From the NCBI GenBank assembly GCA_003024985.2, contig PXIH01S0013408.1: a stretch of DNA of 12,544 nt, one strand, 5' to 3'. This DNA is from Euperipatoides rowelli (Eukaryota > Onychophora > Udeonychophora > Euonychophora > Peripatopsidae). The stretch's first letter is position 1. Every line of letters begins with the position of its first letter. Position numbers and translations under genes: made by a program. The notes under the pieces were generated by a model. The model was not told the DNA's origin. It did no database searches and saw nothing but the letters and a program-made list of their open reading frames with translations. Positions 7,940-12,544 of this stretch are shown one piece after another.

Positions 7940-8325
7940 CAGGGCTTGACGCTTGTCATGGCAATGGTGGCAAATGCCATCATATCTTTAAAAAAGCCAA
8001 CCAAGATGCACAAGCAGTGGCAAATATTTGCCATCCATTTTTTTTATGGTCACAAGTTTAAAGCATCTAATTAGCAAGTGACATTTAACCATATTTCCCT
8101 TGTTTACCCATAAATAGTAATAAAATATTTAAAAACATACATGTTTAGAATATTCACACAACTTTAGTATTATATATCTCATGTTTTAATACATGTATGG
8201 TAGTTAAATATAAATCTTTGTGAACAATCAGAAGAGTTGCCACTCTTTCCTGAAAGTTGCCACCCATAGGCCTTTTAGGGAGGCAATTTGTTGCCGCCCA
8301 TTAAAAAAATTAATGTCGACCCCTG
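7940..8325. mobile_element. Non-autonomous hAT-like element (386 bp)
   Basis: The left end is CAGGGCTTGAC (7940-7950). The complement of the right end is CAGGGGTCGAC (8325-8315), with 9 of 11 positions equal and the CAGGG start typical of many hAT families. CTGTAA flanks both ends directly (7934-7939 and 8326-8331). This is a 6-bp duplication rather than the usual 8 bp. Inside, TGGCAA occurs near the left end at 7959, 7968 and 8018, and its complement TTGCCA near the right end at 8237 and 8257, with related copies at 8282 and 8291. An exact palindrome tggcaaatatttgcca spans 8018-8033. Such subterminal repeats are typical transposase-binding sites in hAT elements. There is no coding sequence. 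Confidence 0.75.
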
Positions 8326-8399
8326 CTGTAAGTGATATAAATTATGTACAAAAAAAATATTAGAAAAGGGGCTATAAAAATATAATTGTATCTAGGGAT

Positions 8400-9345
8400 A
8401 ATGTATTTTCATATTGTATTGATTATATCAAGAGCCACATTTTTAAATTCACAGAATGATAGAGGCTTCTCTTATTACTGGGTTATTGTAGATTGAAATG
8501 GGTGTTAAATATCTTATTAAACCTTAAAACAGGATTGGTAACAATAATATTTGTCTAAAAGGGCAGAACAGTAATTTAGAATTAAATATTTTATTAAAGA
8601 ATAGATATGAAATAGAAGGTCACTGATTATGTGTTTAAATATTAAATTTGAGTAATGGATAAATCTATATTGTATTTATGATGAGTAACATAGAAAAGTT
8701 ACAAATCAATATTAAAATAGATTCATGCTTGTTAATGTTTATTATTAGATTTCAATGAGTTATTCCAAATTATTGAAGGTACATTCTAATTTGGATCTAA
8801 CCAGGTTATTATGTTGAATTCATGTCAATATTAAAACCTAAACCTTTACTAGCATTTTCTTTAATTTTATTGCATTGATTAAAAATAAGCTTATAGTCAT
8901 TAATTACCTAGATAAACATTGACAAAATGAGTTCTCTCACATTCTACTTTCCTAACATAATTATGTATAATAGGTTTAATTTGTCTTTTGTAAGTACAGT
9001 AATATTAGAACATTTACTGTATTAATATTTAATGTAATACTCCATTGCTTGCATATCACATGTCAAGAAGACAAAGAGATGACTGTAAATCAATATAATG
9101 TTTTTAGTGTCCATTTTTTTTTAATAGTTTTAAATTAACTGCAAATAATAATGATTGTCTAAATATGATGATTGGATCAATATACTGTAAGAGTGATTTT
9201 AGAATTGGACCTTGTTGATCTTAAAAGGATTAGCTTCTTTCAGTCGGCTCAATTTATCAGTACATCTTTATTTTATTTAACCATGAAATAATGTGCATCT
9301 AGGGATTTTTTTCATATATTCAATTTAATAAGATTTTTTTTTTAA
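8400..9345 (-). pseudogene. LINE reverse transcriptase and ORF2 C-terminus relic
   Basis: This is the polymerase part of a CR1/Jockey-group LINE ORF2, which copies element RNA into DNA at the nicked target. On the minus strand, family blocks appear in order: KKKILLN-x-IY (about 9343-9315), IISWLNKI (about 9292-9269), DQQGPILKSLLQYID (about 9220-9176, for the usual PQGSxLGPLLF), SLLFAVNLKLL (about 9154-9122, for LLFADDLKLF), WSITLNIN (about 9046-9023), IKPIIHNYVRKVECER (about 8977-8930), KLIFNQCNKIKENASKGLGF (8892-8833), NLVRSKLE (about 8807-8784), NNPVIREASI (about 8487-8458) and KNVALDIINTI (about 8439-8407). The catalytic FADD reads FAVN, so the copy is dead even apart from its frameshifts and stops. 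It runs up to about 75 bases from the hAT-like element. Confidence 0.82.
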
Positions 9346-10384
9346 AATTAGCTATAGGAATTAAAAATATTCTAGTGACTTGATGTCACTCTACCAGGAG
9401 TTAATAAAATTAGTTGTTTTACTTTTATAAGTATTACATTTAAGTGTATTTACTGAGTTTTGATTTAAGGTTATTAATTATTTGAAAGTTAATCTGTTTT
9501 TCTGATTAAAGTAAAGCATTTGTAGAGTAAACCCACTGGTATGTTTTATTAGAAAATAACGTGATGCACATACTGTACGTGATTATATGCCATGATACCA
9601 CCAAAAGAATGGCCAAATAGGCAAAAGTCTGGTTTCCGTTATGATTTAGCGGCACTTGAACAGTCTGTTGGTGTATACTCTGAGTTGTTCAAGATATAAA
9701 ACTCTTAAAACTACAGTAATTTATTTCAAATAAATCATTTCCTTCAAATTTTGAAATAAGTTTTACATTAGTTAATAGAGCAAATAATTATTTTTTGTCT
9801 GTTTTCAGCTAATTGATTGAATATCTATAATCAAAATTTAAATAAAACCATACCTGCCAACTTTTACAATTTAATCGTAAAACATACAAGTTTCAATAGT
9901 TTTGAACGACTTGTATTAGCTAATGCTTTTTACGATTTTTCAAATTTTATATTTAACAGTATTTGATTTAATTGTAGTAGCAATAATGTATAAATTTATA
10001 CTTTTTTTCCATCAATTACAGTATTTCGTCAATGACAATGAAATTGATTTCAGTTCATCAAAGTAAATAATCATTTGGAATTACAAATTGATCAAAGAGT
10101 ATGTTATGCAGGCATAAACAAATATTTTTTACAGCTGATTAGTGCTCGTTTTGATGAGAAAAGATGACCTATTGTATATGCACATTTTTTTTTCTAAGAA
10201 GGTTTAGCAAACCAATTAAAAAATGTAAATAATCAGCATTTGATAAAATAATGTGAAAATTGTCATTTGTTCTGAAATAAAATTGACATTAAAACAATTG
10301 TTTTTTTTTTGTTTTTTAAATCTTAAATATTACAAAAAAAATTAAATACAGCCTAACAATTTCATGATTACTTCTAGAAGGCAA
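9346..10384 (-). other. Stretch between ORF2 relic blocks, heavily decayed
   Basis: The N-terminal reverse-transcriptase blocks should lie here if 8400-10690 is one element. Only a faint echo remains (IFLIPIANFK around 9380-9350, where IFLDLSKAFD is expected). No other block could be placed with confidence on either strand. A fold-back sequence interrupts it at 9873-9937. Confidence 0.35.
9873..9937. repeat. Fold-back sequence (nested hairpin)
   Basis: AATCGTAAAA (9873-9882) pairs with TTTTTACGATT (9927-9937). ATACAAGT (9884-9891) pairs with ACTTGTAT (9909-9916). TTCAA (9892-9896) pairs with TTGAA (9902-9906). The result is a stem with one side bulge and a loop of about 5 bases. Just upstream is ccatacctgccaactttta (9849-9867), which looks like an element end. 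It is probably a small non-autonomous insertion, but no target duplication or opposite end was found. Confidence 0.65.
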
Positions 10385-10690
10385 CTAACTGCAGTTTGTC
10401 TTTTGAGCTTTAAAAAAGGATGAGACAATAATTGAAAAAATCTTAATATTGCCTCCATCTTTAAATAATTTTGCTCTATCTTCAAACAATAACAATGTTC
10501 CAACTTTGATGATAATTAAGAGATGCAATAAACATGTTAGATTATTGTGACATTTCCAATCAATAGCCTTATCCAAAGTTTAATTCTTTCTTTGGAGTTT
10601 CAGCAATATTTAAAAAAAAAATTTGTTTTAGTTTGAAAACGCAATCTGTAAAGTTTTATTTCCATTATCCAATTTTTATTAACTAGAATT
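10385..10690 (-). pseudogene. Probable LINE ORF2 linker relic
   Basis: The minus-strand frame 10385-10576 (63 codons) reads HNNLTCLLHLLIIIKV, FEDRAKLFKDGGNIKIFSII and FFKAQKTNCS. This resembles the linker between endonuclease and polymerase in this LINE group, where a pattern like (N)KLTxLIRxAKxxYY...GNIKKTWSIINSLLK is common. Just upstream, in another frame, IKLYRLRFQTKT (about 10660-10625) resembles the KxKLYRxFxKTK segment that comes before it. Position and strand agree with the reverse-transcriptase relic at 8400-9345, so both may be one ORF2. The linker is poorly conserved, so this is suggestive only. It could also be an unrelated frame. Confidence 0.4.
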
Positions 10691-10823
10691 TCCAATTTTA
10701 AAATAATTAAATATACAGAACTGCATATTTATTTTTAAAAAATTATGCATTTACAATATGTTGGAAGTATTGATTCAGTTCACATATAAGAAATAATTTA
10801 TAACGTGTTATTACAACAATGAC

Positions 10824-10981
10824 TACTCTCTTTTATATATTAGTATAGTTAATCAAATATTGTGTTGTCTTTTTATGTCTTAATCGTTTACTTAAAATAT
10901 AAAATTATATTTTAAGTAAACAAGACATAAAAAGACAGCACATTATTTTATTAACTATACTAATATATATAAAAGAGAGTA
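10824..10981. repeat. Long fold-back element, arms about 77 bp, 4-nt loop
   Basis: TACTCTCTTTTATATAT from 10824 and its complement ending at 10981 start two arms that pair nearly throughout. Shared blocks include tagtatagttaat, gtctttttatgtct and gtttacttaaaatata (10886-10901, paired with 10906-10921). The loop is aaat (10902-10905). Differences are a few point changes and two short indels. TA stands at both outer ends, so a TA-target miniature transposon is possible. The whole unit is essentially one hairpin with no inner sequence. No coding capacity. Confidence 0.92.
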
Positions 10982-11298
10982 ATAACTGTTCAGTTACAGC
11001 TTTCATATTATATGAAAAATCAAAATCTTAATGTGAATTTAGTATTATCAATAGAGTGGAAAGATATCATGACATTTGAATTAATGAATTCAGTATTATA
11101 CCACTACTAATTAGGTATTACATGTATTCTCATCCAGGACATTATCTTTTAATATTTTGTTTACTCAACTTATAGGTTACCATTTGTGATTTATTAATAG
11201 TTTTATTATTTAATTCAGTTAATTAGTAATTCAATTATATTGTTTTATCCCTGTATAATTTAATTAGTGTTACTTAGTACTGTATTGACTTAATTAAT

Positions 11299-11460
11299 CT
11301 AACATAGATAGTATTTAGGCCAAGTTCTTTTAACCTTATCAGCTGACCCAGTACTAATGCATGCTGGGCTAGCTTGGGTTGTAGTGTTGTTGACCTCCAT
11401 CTTGACGAGTGTATTGTATTGTGTTAATGTTTAGTGTGATTAATAAACCATATTTAAAAG
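11299..11460. other. Less AT-rich patch with a short frame and AATAAA
   Basis: Around 11335-11415 the sequence is clearly less AT-rich than its surroundings. On the minus strand an ATG at 11400 opens a 33-codon frame (MEVNNTTTQASPACISTGS, then ADKVKRTW) that stops at 11299. On the plus strand the patch is followed by AATAAA at 11441-11446. Possible readings are the start of ORF1 of the downstream LINE relic (it shares a DxVKRxW pattern with the ORF1 start near 4165), the end of a solo LTR or SINE, or chance. I cannot decide. Confidence 0.25.
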
Positions 11461-12544
11461 CTAATATTGGAGTTTATTGGGATAAGCCACTTGTTGATAT
11501 TTTAGTTCATGTTTATGTTTATGTTACATCATCCTTTTTGCCTATAATTGTATGTTTATAGTGAGTGCATTGGATAAATGTATCACAATAAACCTATTTA
11601 GTATAGCTTATATACAGTAGGCTTATTTCAAATGAGTATCTTTTGCAAAATACCTTAGTTAAAATTATTGCCTACTTTTAATTTCATTTGAATGCTTATT
11701 TTGTAATTTTATTTTAATTTAATAAACTTTGAAATTAAAAAAAAACAACAATACTAGAGGCCTATTATATTAAGCTTATTTAAAATAATAAACTACTAAA
11801 AATATATTACATATATTTTATTCATATACTGTAAATACCATGCATCATATTCTGATTAGCATTTGCAACTAAATTAAGCTAATTTCATTTTAGTTTGAAA
11901 ACAGAAGTTAGAGGGACTAACTCCTACTGAAGTTTAAACCCCCACTTGGTGAGGGTTTTTTAACGTTTTTTTTTATTTTTTTTTTTGTAATTTCAGTTGA
12001 AAGTTTTAGTATTTTTGGGTGTAGATCTTCGTATTTTAAATGTTTTAATGAGTTGACAGGTTTGTAAAAGCATATCTTTTGAGTCAAAAATTTATTTTAA
12101 CATGATTATTTCCTAAAGGATGTCGGCCAGAATCCGTTAGCTGCCCACCACTATTNNGCGGAAGAATATTAAATCTGTTGAACAAACTACACATTGCATA
12201 CTAAAATACAAAACGTCGTTTAGCACACGATCTGGCTTAGTTTATTCACCAGATCTAATATCCCTCCACAAATTTGCAGTGAGATACGGGGAAATTTCAA
12301 CCTTCTGATAAAATTATGAAATCGATTTTTCCATTAAAACAATATAGTGACTAATATATCAACTACCAATTTATCAATGAAAAAAATAATGTGCTTTTAT
12401 GACCTTAATATAAAACAATGCATCCAAATCGAAATTAGCCGTATAAATTATAGTATTATGTACTGTATATATTTATACAACTTATTCTAAAATATATTTA
12501 TCATTTTAAATTTTTTTAAATTAATAAACTATAATATGATTAAT
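11461..12544. other. AT-rich stretch with no recognised gene
   Basis: No element end or coding relic could be assigned. 12120-12300 is less AT-rich and has several CpGs. Its minus strand between about 12164 and 12320 carries only one stop (pieces YQKVEISPYLTANLWRDIR and KPDRVLNDVLYFSMQC), and it contains an exact 7-bp hairpin (gatctgg/ccagatc, about 12228-12255). Two unresolved bases stand at 12156-12157. It may be an unrecognised transposon or exon relic. Confidence 0.45.

Noticed and set aside
7767-7949. 60-codon plus-strand frame
   Set aside because: Mostly F/Y/I/L from T-rich sequence, and it runs into the end of the hAT-like element.
1692-9345. A single LINE split into endonuclease and reverse transcriptase parts
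   Set aside because: Both are on the minus strand, but the RT is at higher coordinates than the endonuclease, the reverse of the order needed for one element; they must be separate copies unless rearranged.
11936-11980. 10-bp hairpin (aaacccccac / gtgagggttt) followed by T runs, shaped like a bacterial terminator
   Set aside because: The context is eukaryotic transposon-rich DNA with no gene upstream; T runs are everywhere here.
1-12544. tRNA, rRNA or CRISPR array
   Set aside because: No B-box-like GGTTCGAATCC with a cloverleaf, no rRNA-like block and no regularly spaced repeat series was seen on either strand.

Overview
This is AT-rich (about 70% A+T by eye), gene-poor DNA with long T and A runs, a few unresolved bases (n at 4735, nn at 12156-12157) and no bacterial gene organisation. 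Every recognisable coding relic comes from a eukaryotic transposable element (non-LTR retrotransposons, piggyBac, hAT). It therefore looks like intergenic or intronic DNA of an animal, possibly a marine invertebrate; the species cannot be told from the sequence. I found no intact protein gene, tRNA, rRNA or CRISPR array.

Layout. 1-1290 holds nothing I can name. 1692-2297 (minus strand) is a broken apurinic-type endonuclease domain of a non-LTR retrotransposon (LINE), and 2354-4170 (minus) is a chain of frame-shifted coding pieces upstream of it that I read as the element's ORF1. This stretch carries two near-perfect palindromes (2746-2876). 3914-4368 is bracketed by a 12-bp inverted repeat. 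4427-4555 could be a small exon on the plus strand, but this is weak. 4556-5993 is plain AT-rich sequence with a G11 run and TA/ACTGTA palindromes. 6274-6655 (minus) is an N-terminal relic of a piggyBac-type transposase. It is followed by a 764-bp non-autonomous piggyBac-like element (6862-7625) and, after a short gap, a 386-bp non-autonomous hAT-like element (7940-8325). 8400-9345 (minus) is a dead LINE reverse transcriptase and ORF2 C-terminus, with a probable upstream part of the same ORF2 at 10385-10690. Two fold-back sequences (9873-9937 and 10824-10981) lie in or beside it. 11299-11460 is a locally GC-richer patch of uncertain origin, and the rest to 12544 is unassigned.

The window is best read as layered, decayed transposon insertions. 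The two LINE relics have the same orientation, but their order along the strand shows they are separate insertions: the reverse transcriptase lies on the 5' side of the endonuclease. Nothing here supports a working new system. The points of interest are structural: the inverted duplications, the long hairpin, the two well-delimited non-autonomous elements, and an unrecognised ORF1 type.
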